Under the pieces are notes generated by a model that did not search any database, was not told where the DNA came from, and saw nothing but the letters and a program-made list of their open reading frames with translations. DNA of 64,000 nt, taken from contig CM047813.1 in NCBI GenBank assembly GCA_026214975.1, forward strand, positions 29,086,797-29,150,796, read 5' to 3'. Made by a program: the position numbers and the translations under genes. Source of the stretch: Gentiana macrophylla (taxonomy: Eukaryota; Streptophyta; Magnoliopsida; Gentianales; Gentianaceae). Below, one piece after another: positions 31,260-43,020 of this stretch; within the stretch, counting starts at the first letter, position 1, and every line of letters starts with the position of its first letter.

Positions 31260-31850
31260 TGTGAAAGCGCTGATCGTCTGTCCTGCAGACTTTGAAAGTT
31301 AAACTTTCCATGCATCGTTCAGAAAGCGCTGATCGTCTGCCCTGCAGACTCGTTATCGTGATCTGAGTCCGACCTGCGGATCAGCTATCCACCTCTGTCC
31401 TGCAGACTTGTCACAGTTTGCTCTTTACGAACCGATTTACGAGACCGACTGCGGTTCGAGATCTTGAAGCGAGTCCGACTGCGCAGATCGGTTCTTCACT
31501 TGTCTGCATCTGCAGACTTGTCATGGTTCGTTCTTCTGAACCGATTTACGAGACCGACTGCGGTTGAGATCTTGAAGCGAGTCCGACCTGCGGATCGGTT
31601 CTTCTGCTAATACATCTGCCAGACTTGTCATGGTTCGTTCTTTACGAACCGATTTCTGAGACCGACCTGCGGTTCAGATCTTGAACTGAGTCCGACTGCG
31701 GATCGGTTCTTCTCTTAATCTCATCTGCAGACTTGTCATGGTTCGTTCTTTACGAACCGATTTACGAACCGACTGCGGTTGAGATCTTGAAGCGAGTCCG
31801 ACTGCGCAGACGCTTCTTCTCTTGTGCATCTCCCCGACTCATCGCTTTTG
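31260..31850. repeat. Spacer tandem repeats of Tat-B
   Basis: Units of about 108 bp carry CAGACTTGTCATGGTTCGTT, ACGAACCGATTTACGAGACC and GAGTCCGACTGCGGATCGG, anchored by GACTTG at 31405, 31515, 31622 and 31730. The first part has a 60-bp duplication starting GAAAGCGCTGATCGTCTG (about 31264 and 31325). No coding sequence. It lies between the aORF stop and the integrase end, where it could hold terminators for both converging transcripts. Confidence 0.8.
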
Positions 31851-31982
31851 CAAACTTCGTTGAATTCGACACATCGTTTATTCACGGTTATGATGCATAC
31901 TAAACAACGAAAACTATTCATTCAATTACTTAAATTAAAGGTTTGTTCAAAATAAAACAAACAAACACGTCTGGATCGGGTC

Positions 31983-33300
31983 TTATACATAAAATTTTCT
32001 CAAGTTCGAGGCATTCCAAGCTGCTGCATCTTTTCTTCCACTTGCATCGGCTAATTGATAAGCTCCTTTACCATGTACCTTAACTACTTTGTATGGTCCT
32101 TCCCGCTTGGGTCCAGCTTCCTTTGTGGCGGTTGCTGCTCACTTCGTTCTTTACGAGCACCAGTCCCCTTCCTTGAAATAGTTATGCTTGACGCGTGAGT
32201 TGTAGTCTTGGGAAATTCTCTCGCTTATACTTAGCCATCCTTATGAATGCGACATCGCGAGTCTCTTCCAAGTCATCTTTTGAGTGCCTTAGCTCGGAAA
32301 GTCTGCTTTTTCTTGAGAATAAAGAGACGTCCTGGGTGATGTGAGGCCGATCTCGGCCGGGATAATCGCCGCACCCAAGCGTGAGGTGAACGGAGTCTCT
32401 CCGTAGCCGAATTGGGCGTTGTTCGATAGGCCCATAAAATGTTGGGCAAATGTTACATCCCGGCTTTCCTTTTCCTCTTCTCGCTTCTTCAAACCGTTCT
32501 TAATCTGCCGGTTGGTGCATTCCACCCGCCCGTTAGCCTGGGGATATCCCACCGAGGTGAAATGTTGAGTAATATTCACTCTGCACACCACTCTCGAACA
32601 CTCTGCGTCTTCAAATCTGCGTTCCATTATCGACACGAGTCTTGGGTACACCATACCGCAACAATGTTCTTCCATAGAAATTTTCGGATCTGCTTCCCTG
32701 TTATAGTGGCGAGTGGTTCGGCCTCTACCCACTTGGTGAAGTAGTCAATAGCCACAATCAAGAATCTAACACCTCCTGGGGCCTTTGGGAGTGGCCCCAC
32801 TAGATCTACTCCCCATTGGTCAAAGGGCCACGGGGATACCATCGGGACCATATCTTGTGTCGGCCCGATCGACGAGTTATCATGAACCTGGCATGATCTG
32901 CATTTTTCCACCAAGCGCTTAGCGTCTTCAAACATTGTAGGCCAAAAATAACCGAACAGCTGCATTTTCTTGAGAGCGCGTCTGAGCCCCTGGTGGTTCC
33001 CACAGTTCTAAGTGTATTTCGTAGTAGATAATTCCGCTTCTTCCTTGGTCACACATCGCAGCGACCAAGGGGATATATAAGATCTTCGATAAAGCACTCC
33101 GTCGAATAGTGAATAACGAGTGCCATGAGCTTTACCTTTACGGCTTGTACCTTATCTTGTGGTAGAAAATATGCGTCCTTGAGGTATGACACAATTGGAT
33201 CCATCCATGTGTTTGACTTGTGTGATCGGTTGGACAACCCTCTGCTCATAACTCTTCTCCTTCAATAATTCTACCAACACTTTTTTTGTCGGAGAGGAAG
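31983..33300 (-). pseudogene. Tat-B integrase (frameshifted)
   Basis: 33249-33049 gives the linker before the integrase (SYLKDAYFLPQDKVQAVKVK). 32965-32627 gives the HHCC-end and core start (CRSCQVHDNSS, PWPFDQWGVDLVGPLP, FLIVAIDYFTKWVEAEPL). 32732-32289 gives the core end (SVGYPQANGRVECTNRQIKN), with D-D-E pieces in different frames. The C-terminal tail (GPYKVVKVHGKGAYQL) reads in another frame to a stop at 31983. The enzyme would insert element DNA into the genome. Several frameshifts separate the parts. Confidence 0.85.
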
Positions 33301-34193
33301 TTTGAAGCCAATTTTGACAAAGCATCCGCTCTTACGTTCTCGACACAGGTATCTCATGCGATGCTTACTTTTGAATTTCTCCAAAAATGTCTTAGCCGCG
33401 CCGGTACTTTTTCATTGGTTCTTCTTTGGCTTCATTACACACCATTTATATGACTTACCACAAGTTGCGAATCGCTATATATCTGTAAGTCGTCAGCTCC
33501 AAGCCGACTAGCCAAGTTCAATCCTGTGATTAAAGCCTCATATTCCGCTTCATTATTTGTGGCTTTAAAAGCAAATCTGAGGGCATAAGGGAACTCTTCC
33601 CCATTTGGACTAACCAGCAGGAGACCTGCCCCTGCACCGTCTTTGTTAGACGCTCCGTCCACATACAGCTTCCATTGGCTATTGCTCTGCGTCTGCCGTT
33701 CTTCGGACTGAAGTGAGATTCCTTCGGCCAGGAAATCAGCCGTAACTTGTGCCTTGATCGCAGATCTTGGTCGGTAATCGATGTCGTACTCCGCCAGCTC
33801 GACAACCCATTTAGCTAATCTTCCTGAGGTCTCCGGTCGGCTTAATACTTGCCTTAGCGGTTGATCGGTGATCACAGTGATAGGGTGAGCCTGAAAATAT
33901 GGTCTCAATTTCCTTGAGGCATGCACCAAGGCTAAAGCCAACTTTTCTACATTTGAATATCTAACTTCCGGCCCATGCAACGCTTTACTTACGTAGAAAA
34001 CTGGTATCTGAACACCGTTCTGCTCCTTAACCAGCACTGAGCTAACTGCTTCTTCGCACACAGCGAGGTACACAAACAACGAATCCCCCTCGCGAGGAGC
34101 TGTCAAGGCAGGAAGGTCAGCTACATATTCCTTCAACTCCTCAAAGGCCTTTTGGCATTGTTCGTCCCAGTGGAAAGGACTGGCTCTCCTCAA
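33301..34193 (-). pseudogene. Tat-B double RNase H region
   Basis: 33435-34193 is open: FHWDEQCQKAFEELKEYVAD (RT connection), VYLAVCEEAVSSVLVKE (first RNase H), then WKLYVDGASNKDGAGAGLLL and NNEAEYEALITGLNLASRLG (second, archaeal-type RNase H) ending IYSDSQLVVSHINGV. Two RNase H domains in a row mark the Tat clade. The downstream part to 33301 is in a different frame. The region would degrade the RNA strand during reverse transcription. Confidence 0.88.
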
Positions 34194-34199
34194 AACTTT

Positions 34200-35212
34200 A
34201 AAGAATGGTAAAGCACGTTGTGCTGATCTTGATAAAAATCAGTTCAAAGCGCAATCCGACCGGTTAAACGCCGCACTTCTTTCGCGCTTTTGGGTGGAAT
34301 CATGGTTCTCAAGATATCAATTTTATGCTGGATTTGCTCGATCCGTCCTGGAAATCATATACCCTAAGAATTTTCTGATCTAACCCCGAATGTGCACTTC
34401 TTAGGGTTGAGTTTCATCTGAGTCCTCTTTAACACTTCAAAAACCTCTTGGGTATCCCTCAAAAATTGGTCAATTGATCTGCTCTTTATCAGCAGATCGT
34501 CGACGTAGACCTCCATGCATCTTCCTATTTGATCGAGTAAATCTTTGCATTAACGACCCTCTCCGTGTGTTGCTCTGCGTTCTTGAGTCCAAAGGGCATA
34601 GTAGTGTAGCAATAGGTTCCAAATTCCGTCCACAAAAGCGATCTTTTCTGCATCTTACGGGTGCATCATGATCGGTGGTAGCCCTTATGCTGCGTCTGAA
34701 ACGCGAACACCTCATGTCCCACCGTTGAGTCCACTAAACGATCTATCTTGGGCAAAGGATAGCAGTCCTTTGGACATGCCTTGTTCAAGTCCGTAAAGTC
34801 TACACACATTCTCCAGTTCCCATCCGGCTTTTTAACTAGCACTGGGTTAGCTAGCCATTCGGGGTAAATGACTTCCCTAATTATGTTTGCACTTAACAGC
34901 TTTTCCACCTCTTGCTTTATGGCTTCGATACGATCGGGGCGTGTCTCTTTTTTGACGCAACAGGCCTCTGTTCGGATCAAGTTTCAAATGATGCATGGCT
35001 ATGTCGGGAGACAATCCCGGCATATCTTCAGCCTTCCAAGCGAACACATCTCTAAACTTTACCAGGGTGTCTATCAAGGCTTCTTTGTATGGAGGGGGGA
35101 TCCAGGACCCAATGTTTACTGTTGCTTCATCTTGTTCGTCCCATAGCCGAACGGCTGTGTTCGGTCTTCGGCGACCACCGGCTATCATGATCTTCTTCGT
35201 GCGACTCCTCAA
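34200..35212 (-). pseudogene. Tat-B reverse transcriptase (frameshifted)
   Basis: 35212-34877 gives the segment before RT (PPPYKEALIDTLVKFRDVFA, LSPDIAMHHLKLDPN). 34980-34666 gives the fingers (NWRMCVDFTDLNKACPKDCY). The palm follows in other frames (FGTYCYTTMPFGLKNAE), with an intact YVDD at about 34497-34508. At least four frame changes occur in about 800 bp, although the LTRs are nearly identical. Confidence 0.85.
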
Positions 35213-35214
35213 CC

Positions 35215-37245
35215 CTAACTTTGTTGTACCATTACATTGTTGATCGTTGCGGCATAACAGCTCCTGGCTGTCTCGGTATCTCCTTTGACCTCTACTGTTC
35301 CCTCGGCTGTTGGGATCTTCATACTAATGTGTGCTGGGGAAATTACAGCCCGGAGATCGATAAGGGCTGGTCTTCCTAAGATAACATTGTATGCTGAAGG
35401 TGCCCTTACCACCACATAATCTACCATCAGGGTCCTGCCCTTTCTTCCTTCACCAAAGGTGGTGGGCAACGCGATGACCCCCAGCGGGTGAACCGGTGGT
35501 CCTGCGAACCCGAACAGCGGAGCTGAAACTGGGGTCAGATCAGCGTCCTTGAGCTGCATTGCTCGGAAAGCGCTGTAATAGAGGACATTTACAGCACTGC
35601 CGGTATCCACACAGATCCTCTTCGTCAAATTTTTGTTGATAACTGCCTCAACTACCAAACCTTCGTTATTAACGACCAGGGGTAGCGAATCTCTTGGTCC
35701 GTACACTACTTCTCCCGACATTCTTGGCCTCTTCGCTGTGGACGAACTGCTCCCGCTCTGTCCTTCTGCCATGTTGGGGCAGTTCGGCCCTCCCAAGATG
35801 GTGTTGATAGTATTTATCGGGCGGTTATCGATGTGGACATCTCGATCAGGGGAATGATCCCTTCTCTCCCTACCGCCATCTCTTCGCGGGTCTCTTCGAT
35901 AGTCATTTCTCTCCTTGTCCCCATAATTGTGGCGCTTAAATTCACGCCGTCCCTTGGGATCAGTGTTGTGTGACCGATCTACGACCTCATCAAGCTTCCC
36001 TTCCATTATTGCTGCGTCTATGTCCCGCATTAGATCTCTGCATTTTTCTGATTCATGCCCTATATCCTGATGATATTTGCAATATTTGCTAGAGTTTCTG
36101 TTTTCTCTAGGTCCCCTCAGAGGTGGTGGTGTTTTTGCTATTCCTTTCCGCTGCATAATGGCCAGAATCTGTTCACGAGGCCGGTTCAACGGAATGAAAT
36201 CTCTGTCCTGCAGAGCTCCCCTCTTTCCTAGCCGTTCTGTGATAGGTGCTTTCACACGGTCCCATACGGACTTCCCTTTCCGATCTGACCGATCCTCAGA
36301 CTTGTTCTTCTTGTTATCGCCTCTCTCCATCTCTCTTTTCAATCTGTTTGCTTCCTCACCCTGACAGTGCTTGTAAGCTATGTCCAGACACTCCTCCATT
36401 GTTTGCGGAAGCTTGCTATTGAGTTTAGCATGCAATCTCCCCTCACGTAGTCCTGCTACGAATGAGGTAACTAGTAGCTGATCGTCTGCATCAAGTACTT
36501 GTGCGGCCTCTTCATTAAAACGCTTTATAAAACGCAATATTGTCTCATCAGGTCTCTGCTTCAAAGTGAGAAGATGCGTCTTGTTTCTTACAAAGGGCCG
36601 AGCTGCAATGAAAGCGTGTACAAACTTCCTGGTCAGCGTTCCAAAATCAGAGATAGATCTAGGGGGAATCTTGTTGAACCATTCTCTTGCCCTCCCCGTT
36701 AACAGTGCCGGGAAGGCCTTGCATTTCATCTCATCAGAAGCGTTGTACAAGTTCATGTGAGAAATGTATTGGTGCATGTGATCATAAGGATCCTTGGATC
36801 CATCATATGCATTGATCTTGGGAATCTTGAACCCCTCTGGTCGGGGATAGCTGTCTATGTCCGAAGTAAACGGGGATGCGCAGATCTGCTCTCCTGAGCG
36901 CCGACCAAGTAAATTGTCCAGCTCGTCCTTGGCCGTCTCCTTATGCCGAGCTGGTTCGGTATGAGCACTGGACTCGATCAGCTCTGGCTGTTTCCGAGCC
37001 AGGGCGTCTCCTTCTGGGGCCTCTTGAGGACCCCGTCCCTTGAAGATTTCTTCAAAAATGGCTTTGACGGTAGCATCGTCTAGATTCTTCAAAGACTCTA
37101 CCAGTGCCTGACTGGGGGGGTCTTGAAGCGTACGATTATCACCTGTAACATCTGCATTTCCCTGGTCGTCTCCTTGTAAGACTGAGTTCGTCGTTTCCTG
37201 TTGTGGATCTGCCGCTTTTTTGCCGGTGTTCTTCGGTGGTGCCAT
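35215..37245 (-). CDS. Tat-B Gag-protease polyprotein
   Basis: An intact 676-residue frame starting MAPPKNTGKKAADPQ. The Gag core (about residues 145-300) has PYDHMHQYISHMNLYNASDE, AREWFNKIPPRSISDFGTL and FIKRFNEEAAQVLDADDQLL of the Retrotrans_gag family. It is followed by a basic Lys/Arg-rich stretch, a zinc-binding-like segment YCKYHQDIGHESEKCRDL, an Arg/Asp-rich region, then protease with CVDTGSAVNVLYYSAF (aspartate about residue 547) and YNVILGRPALIDLRAV. Gag assembles the particle and the protease cuts the polyprotein. It is the only long uninterrupted element frame in the window. Confidence 0.9.
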   Translation of the reverse strand: MAPPKNTGKKAADPQQETTNSVLQGDDQGNADVTGDNRTLQDPPSQALVESLKNLDDATVKAIFEEIFKGRGPQEAPEGDALARKQPELIESSAHTEPARHKETAKDELDNLLGRRSGEQICASPFTSDIDSYPRPEGFKIPKINAYDGSKDPYDHMHQYISHMNLYNASDEMKCKAFPALLTGRAREWFNKIPPRSISDFGTLTRKFVHAFIAARPFVRNKTHLLTLKQRPDETILRFIKRFNEEAAQVLDADDQLLVTSFVAGLREGRLHAKLNSKLPQTMEECLDIAYKHCQGEEANRLKREMERGDNKKNKSEDRSDRKGKSVWDRVKAPITERLGKRGALQDRDFIPLNRPREQILAIMQRKGIAKTPPPLRGPRENRNSSKYCKYHQDIGHESEKCRDLMRDIDAAIMEGKLDEVVDRSHNTDPKGRREFKRHNYGDKERNDYRRDPRRDGGRERRDHSPDRDVHIDNRPINTINTILGGPNCPNMAEGQSGSSSSTAKRPRMSGEVVYGPRDSLPLVVNNEGLVVEAVINKNLTKRICVDTGSAVNVLYYSAFRAMQLKDADLTPVSAPLFGFAGPPVHPLGVIALPTTFGEGRKGRTLMVDYVVVRAPSAYNVILGRPALIDLRAVISPAHISMKIPTAEGTVEVKGDTETARSCYAATINNVMVQQS

Positions 37246-37284
37246 AACAAAAACTAGGTCTCTAAAGTACTAACAATAAAAGGC

Positions 37285-37300
37285 CCTCCTTCTAGCGCCA
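37285..37300 (-). other. Primer-binding site of Tat-B
   Basis: On the minus strand TGGCGCTAGAAGGAGG begins 2 bp after the 5' LTR. TGG at the start fits a tRNA CCA end. I did not assign the tRNA. Confidence 0.65.
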
Positions 37301-37302
37301 AT

Positions 37303-37866
37303 TGATGGTAGTGCTACCTCCCAGGACATGAAACGGGTGGATCCTTTTAGTGATAGTACCTAAGGACTACTAAAAACCTAGACACCGAACTAAGGAATGG
37401 GTGGATCGTCTGTAGATTTGGGCTGGACTCTCAAGTGGTTTGAGAGTTGCCTACGTATCCAAGAATATCCTGGAATCAAGCCCGACCGTAGTTCTAACCT
37501 AGGGGTATTTATAGGACACATGCCCTAACCCTAATTTCCTAGTGGTCCTATGCGTTACCCTTTTTACCCTTATTGGGCCTTGCCACGTACCTGCACGGTC
37601 CCGGGGTAAGTGGGCCTAAGCAACCGGGCTGTTCGTCCGTACGGAGATTAGGCCGATCAGCCCCACGAGAGAGGCTGCGCGACTGTCAGTCTTCCTCCCG
37701 ATCCGGGGTGCTTTATTGGCATGGTCTCCCAGGACCAACACCGAACTAAGGCGCGGATTCGCCACATAGGGCACACCGCCTGAGACAACCTTAAACACAA
37801 GAGTGAATCCCCCACAACGTGCCCTTAACAAGTGACACGTGGCGCAGACCGGGTCGGGTATCATCA
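37303..37866 (-). repeat. Tat-B 5' LTR
   Basis: 564 bp, identical to 28029-28595 except for a block of about 110 bp at 37661-37770. Right target duplication caccg at 37867. Confidence 0.93.
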
Positions 37867-37871
37867 CACCG

Positions 37872-38512
37872 AAATTAGACACCCAAATTAGACAGGTGAT
37901 CTCAACCCATCTAAAAGTTTAAGTGTTGAAATAGATTGTTTAATTGTATAAAAGCATCCACAATTATGGATCCTTTAAAATCTCCATCACTGCGCTACAT
38001 CATAACTTTATAAAGATTTTCCCTATAATCAATTTCTCCAAACATTTAAAAAAAAATTAACTAGGACCCACTACACATTAATATTTTTTCCACTACATAA
38101 AAAACTTGTAAAAAAAAGAAATTCACAGCTTATTTTCAACTTGAGATTTCTGTGGCAACTCTGTTGGTCGATCTTCGATCAGTGAAGTTTATGTCAAGTT
38201 AAGGAAAGGAAAGCATGAAACTCGTTTAATGCTCCGGACAGTAGGTCGGCTGATATGGGAGAAAATTGAGGCACGGTCATCATTGGCGGATTCAGAAAAT
38301 TGGCCTAGCAGGGTCTAAAAAGAGTAATATCTATTTATGGGGTACATATAATTTTTATATTTAGTAAGGTCTGTGAACCTTGTTTGGGATCGAGTGGCTC
38401 TGTCACCGACGGTCACTGCAGAGATTTTACGGTGGTTTGATTACCATGTCACTTCTAGCAATAAAAGATTTTAAATAGGAAGGTCTTTTTTTTCCTTCTA
38501 TAAACAAGGGTC
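37872..38512. other. Intergenic AT-rich stretch between Tat-B and copia-C
   Basis: No gene seen. A short palindrome ATCCACAATTATGGAT lies near 37955-37971 and may be a MITE remnant. AGGGTC at 38507-38512 is the left target duplication of copia-C. Confidence 0.5.
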
Positions 38513-38698
38513 TGTAAAAGTAAAGGTGGGAAAAACTGTATCTCATTCCATTAGATAATCCCTTTATATAGGGTCACGGTTACAATGTGAACACAGATTA
38601 CATTGATGGCAATAAATACTGATTGAACGTTACATAATAACCGAAAGATAATCGTCATTGGCTTTGACGAAGGCACATAATAGTATTTTCCTTCAACA
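38513..38698 (-). repeat. copia-C 3' LTR
   Basis: 186 bp. On the minus strand it contains a TATA-like CTATATAAAGGG. Compared with the other LTR, differences cluster near 38572-38585 and 38668-38690. Confidence 0.9.
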
Positions 38699-38901
38699 CT
38701 CCCCTTGTGCCAAGTCAAAGCGCGAAATGGTGCATGGATCGTTGCCTCGTTAAAAACCTTGCCAAGTAACAAAACCCAGGTGGGACAAAATAAAACTTGG
38801 TCAAAGGGAAAAAGAGCACAACGCACCTTTAATCTTTAAGGATAACATGTGTGTATTAGACTCCCCCTGAGGTCTATATCTCCCCCTGATCCTTACACCG
38901 A

Positions 38902-41900
38902 TCAAGGAAGCTTTGAAAGCCTTCGCATTCCTATATTTTTCACATGTTCCTCAAATATTGCTTTAGGCAGTGACTTGGTAAACAAATCTGCCACATTCTC
39001 CTCAGACCTTACTTGATTCACTTGAATCTTGAGGAGAGCTTGTTGTTGCTGGTTATAGAAAAACTTTGGTGATATGTGTTTTGTGTTGTCACCCTTGATA
39101 TAACCAAGCTTCATCTGTTCGATGCAAGCTGCATTATCTTCATAAATGCAAGTAGGCTCTTCAGTGGTGGAACTTAAACCACTGGTCCCTCGAATATGTG
39201 TAATGATGGACCTTAACCATATACACTCACGAACCGCCTCATGTAGAGCAATAATCTCGAGTGGTTCGAGGAGGTAGCCACAAGACTTTGCTTGGTTGAT
39301 CTCCAAGATATCGCCGTGTTCCCAATGGTAAATACATAACCGGTTTGGGAACGACCTTTATGTGGGTCAGATAGATACCCAGCGTCTGCAAACCCAACTA
39401 ATACATTGTTTGGGGTTTCAGAGTAGGGGGTGGCGATTTCGCTGTCGACGTTTTCTTTAGGAGTTGTATTTTCATTTACGGTCCCTCTTGTCTTTGTGTA
39501 GGGAAAAAATAGGCCCAAGTCAATGGTTCCTTTTAGGTATCGAAATATGTTTTTAATACCATTCCAATGACTGCGTTGGCGCGCGGAGTGAATCTAGCTA
39601 ACAAGTTCACTGAGAATGCAATATCTGGTCGAGTACATTGAGCTAAATACAATAATGCGCCTATTGCACTTAAGTAGGGAATTTCAGCTCCCAATAGCTC
39701 TTCGTCATCTTCCTTTGGACGAAATGGATCTTTCTTTATGTCCAAACTTCGACCGATCATGGGAGTGCTAACAGGTGCACTTTGTCCATATTAAATCGCT
39801 TTGAGCATCTTTTGGACATATGCAGACTGGTGGATAAGTATTCCACAAGCTCGGTGTTCTAGTTCAAGGCCTAGACAAAACCGAGTTTTCCCAAGATCTT
39901 TCATCTCAAATTCGGATTTCAAATAGCTCGCGGTTTCTCTTATTTCATTAAGAGTGCCTATTATGTTCATATCATCGACATATCTTGCTACAATTGCAAA
40001 TCCGGAACTTGTTTTCTTTATGAATACGCAGGGGCATAGTTCATCATTCTTATATCCCTTCCCAATCAAGTAGTCACTTAGGCGGGTATACCACATCCGC
40101 CCGGATTGTTTTAATCCGTAAAGTGAGCGTTTCAATCTGATTGCAAACGCACTCCGTGGTTTAGAGTCACTTGACTTGGGCAATGAAAGACCATCAGCAC
40201 TTTCATGTATATCTCGAATCAAGATCCCCATAGAGATATCTTTGTAACCACATCCATGAGTCGCATTTCCAATCCTTCGAAACAACTAAACTAACTAGGT
40301 AACGGAAAGTTATTACATCCATTACGAGAGAGTATGTCTCCTCATAGTCAATTCCAGTATGCTTGAGAAACCTTGCGCCACAAGGCGAGCCTTGTACCTT
40401 AGGACTTCATTCTTCTCATTACGCTTTCGACAAATACCCATTTATGTCCTACAAAGCTTTACACTTGGTGGGGTTAGCACTACCGGACCAAATACTGCCT
40501 CTTTGTCGAGAATCTAGTTCTGCTGGATTGCTTCTTTCCATTGAGGCCAATCGCTCTTTGTTGACATTCTCGCAATGTGCGTGGTTCGACATCATCGTGC
40601 TCTATGATTTCTTGAGCAACAAAATATATGTAAATATATCATCAATGTGCATGGAGGATCTTTCCATCAACTCGTATGCACTCTCATAATCCATTGAGAT
40701 TTCTTTGTTCTCTGGAATCAATTCAAACATCGGAGCGTCCTCCATATTGATTCATGGACATAATCAGAATCGAGAGATAATCTCATGAGAGGATTCTCTA
40801 CATTGATGATTAATGGGTCGGATTGTGCCTTACTCGCCCTCTTCTTCCTTGGGTGAGTATCAGTCGAACCAAGTGGTCTCCCCCTCTTCCTTTGGGCAGC
40901 CACGGCCTCATCCACACCTCCACTAAGTGTGGTCGCAATGCCTTTAGCTACAGCATTGTGCCCCTTTTTGGGGACTTCTAACCTTGCAGAGCGCGTTTAC
41001 GGTGGTATATGTGATCTTGTCACTTTAGCAATATCGAGAACGATCGGGCATCGAATGCGCTCGTTCAAGATTAAGTATTCTTTGCACTTCACTTTCACTT
41101 TGTGAGGTGCGGGATCAAAATGAGACTGAGTGGGGACAAACCACGACAATTCCCCGCTGCTCCTTTAGAAAATCCTTTTTCTTATCTCCCTAACGACGGG
41201 AAGACAGTCTCATCAAAGTGACAATCCGCAAATCTTGCGGTGAATAGATCGCTTTGTCAAAGGTTCCAAATAGCGGATAATAGTTGGGGATTCATATCCA
41301 ACATAAATACCTAATCGCCTCTCGAGGACCCATTTTAGTGCGCTTTGTGGAGGCGCAATAGGCACATATATTTGCACAACCAAATATGCGTAAGTGTGAA
41401 ATATCAGGCTCATATCCAAAGAACCAACCGGTGCGCAGAAAATGGTTGGCTAGCGGTGGAGTGCCAAACGAATAAGTAAAGCTGCGTGCAATATTGCATA
41501 ACCCCAAGCGAGATAGAGGCAAGTTGGTGCGCATAACCAATGCCCTGGCCACCATCTCAGAGCCTTTTGATGGTGGCTTCGCGAGACCATTCCGTGTATG
41601 CACACATGGGTGCAGGATGTTCTACATCAATCCCGATAGACATGCAATAATCATCAAATGCTTTTGATGTGAACTCTCAGCGTTATCAAGCCTTATAGAC
41701 TTGATAGGGTGATCGTGGTGGTGAGCCCTTAAACGTATAATCTGTGCTAAGAGTTTTGCAAATGCAAGATTCCTTGTGGACAATAATGCGACATGTGACC
41801 AACCGTGTCGAGGCATCCACGAGAACCATAAAATACTTGAATGGCCCGCATTCTGGATGGATAGGTCCACATATATCACCTTGTATTCTTTGTAAGAATG

Positions 41901-42835
41901 GAATGTTTTGTTTCATGTCTTTAACATAGGAAGGTCTCGATCCTGTTTTTGCTAAAGAGCAGGCTTTGCAAAATGATTGGTGTGCCTTGGAAATGGTCAA
42001 TGAGGAAGAGGGATATAACTCATCTGGTGCTTCAGACGACAATGGCTGCTTTGAAACAACACTACTTTGGACACTTTGCATTGTGTCGGATTTTTGTCCC
42101 ATTTTGTTTTTTCCTCGAAAGAAGGGATGTCCGTGTGAGTTCTTTAAAATACGGATCATCATATCTCGACCAGGGTGTCCTGGCGATCATGCCAAAGCTC
42201 AGTATGAGTCGATGTCCCAAATTTCATTGTTGGTGACAAGATAGGATTCAATAATCCGAATAGTAGTAATATATAATCCATTAGATTGACTCATAAGCTT
42301 TTCTAGTATCGCTTCCTTCCACATTCATTTGTGGTAATATACAAATATTCGGCCCCATTCTCACAAAGAGTTTCCAAATGATAACCGTTGGCACGAATAT
42401 CTTTGAAACTTAACAAGGTTCGATTGGCTCTAGTGCATATAGAGCGTTTGTGACTTTATCGTTGTGCCGTTAGGCATCAAAAATGTGGCATTTCCTCGCC
42501 TTGTATTACTTGTGATGATCCAATCATCGTAGTCACGAGATGAATTACATGGAATTAACTCGACAAATAATTGTCTATTCCTTAAGATAGTGTGTGTGGT
42601 TCCACTATCAGCTAAGCACTCTATTTCTCCTCGATTCATTCCTACATTTAAATTAGATGAGATTAAAAAGTCGAAGACATAACTCATATTCTTTAGAGTT
42701 TTTCGATGGAAATAGAATGATATGCTTTTCATCCCGATATATATGTTTATTGTATGGTAGATGTATTGCTTTACACCTTAATAGTGCTATTTTGAACCAT
42801 GTATATCTTGGTAAATAAAATCGAATAAAATTCAA
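38902..42835 (-). pseudogene. copia-C pol: protease, integrase, RT, RNase H (multiply broken)
   Basis: Read on minus: the protease-like ECLADSGTTHTILRN at about 42590-42640. The pre-integrase zinc region and integrase start (FCKACSLAKTGSRPSYVKD, then GDICGPIHPECGPFKYFMVL) lie in 42162-41686. The integrase D segment (IKSIRLDNAE) and C-part (WFFGYEPDISHLRIFGC) lie in 41879-41292. RT in 40285-39791 has SLYGLKQSGRMWYTRLSDYL and catalytic YVDD at about 39971-39982. RNase H lies in 39760-38902 (FADAGYLSDPHKGRSQTGYV, then VADLFTKSLP). More than six frame changes occur, so no functional product is possible. Confidence 0.87.
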
Positions 42836-43020
42836 TACTTGAAATAAAATCCAAATTTATTAATAGGCCAACGAAAATCAAAATAAAAGTCTCGTACATC
42901 AAAATCCAATGCAACAAACCATTATTCAAATGAACTTTAAGACCAAAATAGTCTAATTAAAAATAAGGCATTCCGCCTTCACAATGTTCTTGGAAAAAGT
43001 AAATAAATAAGCAAAGCAGA
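42836..43020 (-). other. Non-coding AU-rich segment between gag and pol of copia-C
   Basis: After the gag stop (43021-43023) the minus strand has an AT-rich segment with an AATAAA signal at about 42856-42861, before protease begins in another frame. This separates gag and pol. In the Arabidopsis copia element EVD, a shorter gag RNA is made by splicing and early polyadenylation in the equivalent place. Confidence 0.5.

Larger units (their letters stand above)
28029..37866 (-). mobile_element. Tat-type Ty3/gypsy retrotransposon (Tat-B) with antisense extra gene
   Basis: This 9.8-kb element has LTRs of 567 and 564 bp (TGATGGTAGTG...GGTATCATCA) and a 5-bp target duplication. Gag, protease, RT, a double RNase H and integrase are on the minus strand. 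A spliced gene is on the plus strand between integrase and the 3' LTR (left LTR). The second RNase H domain and the antisense gene are marks of the Tat lineage (Retand and relatives). The LTRs are identical over about 345 bp at one end and 100 bp at the other, which suggests recent insertion. Confidence 0.92.
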
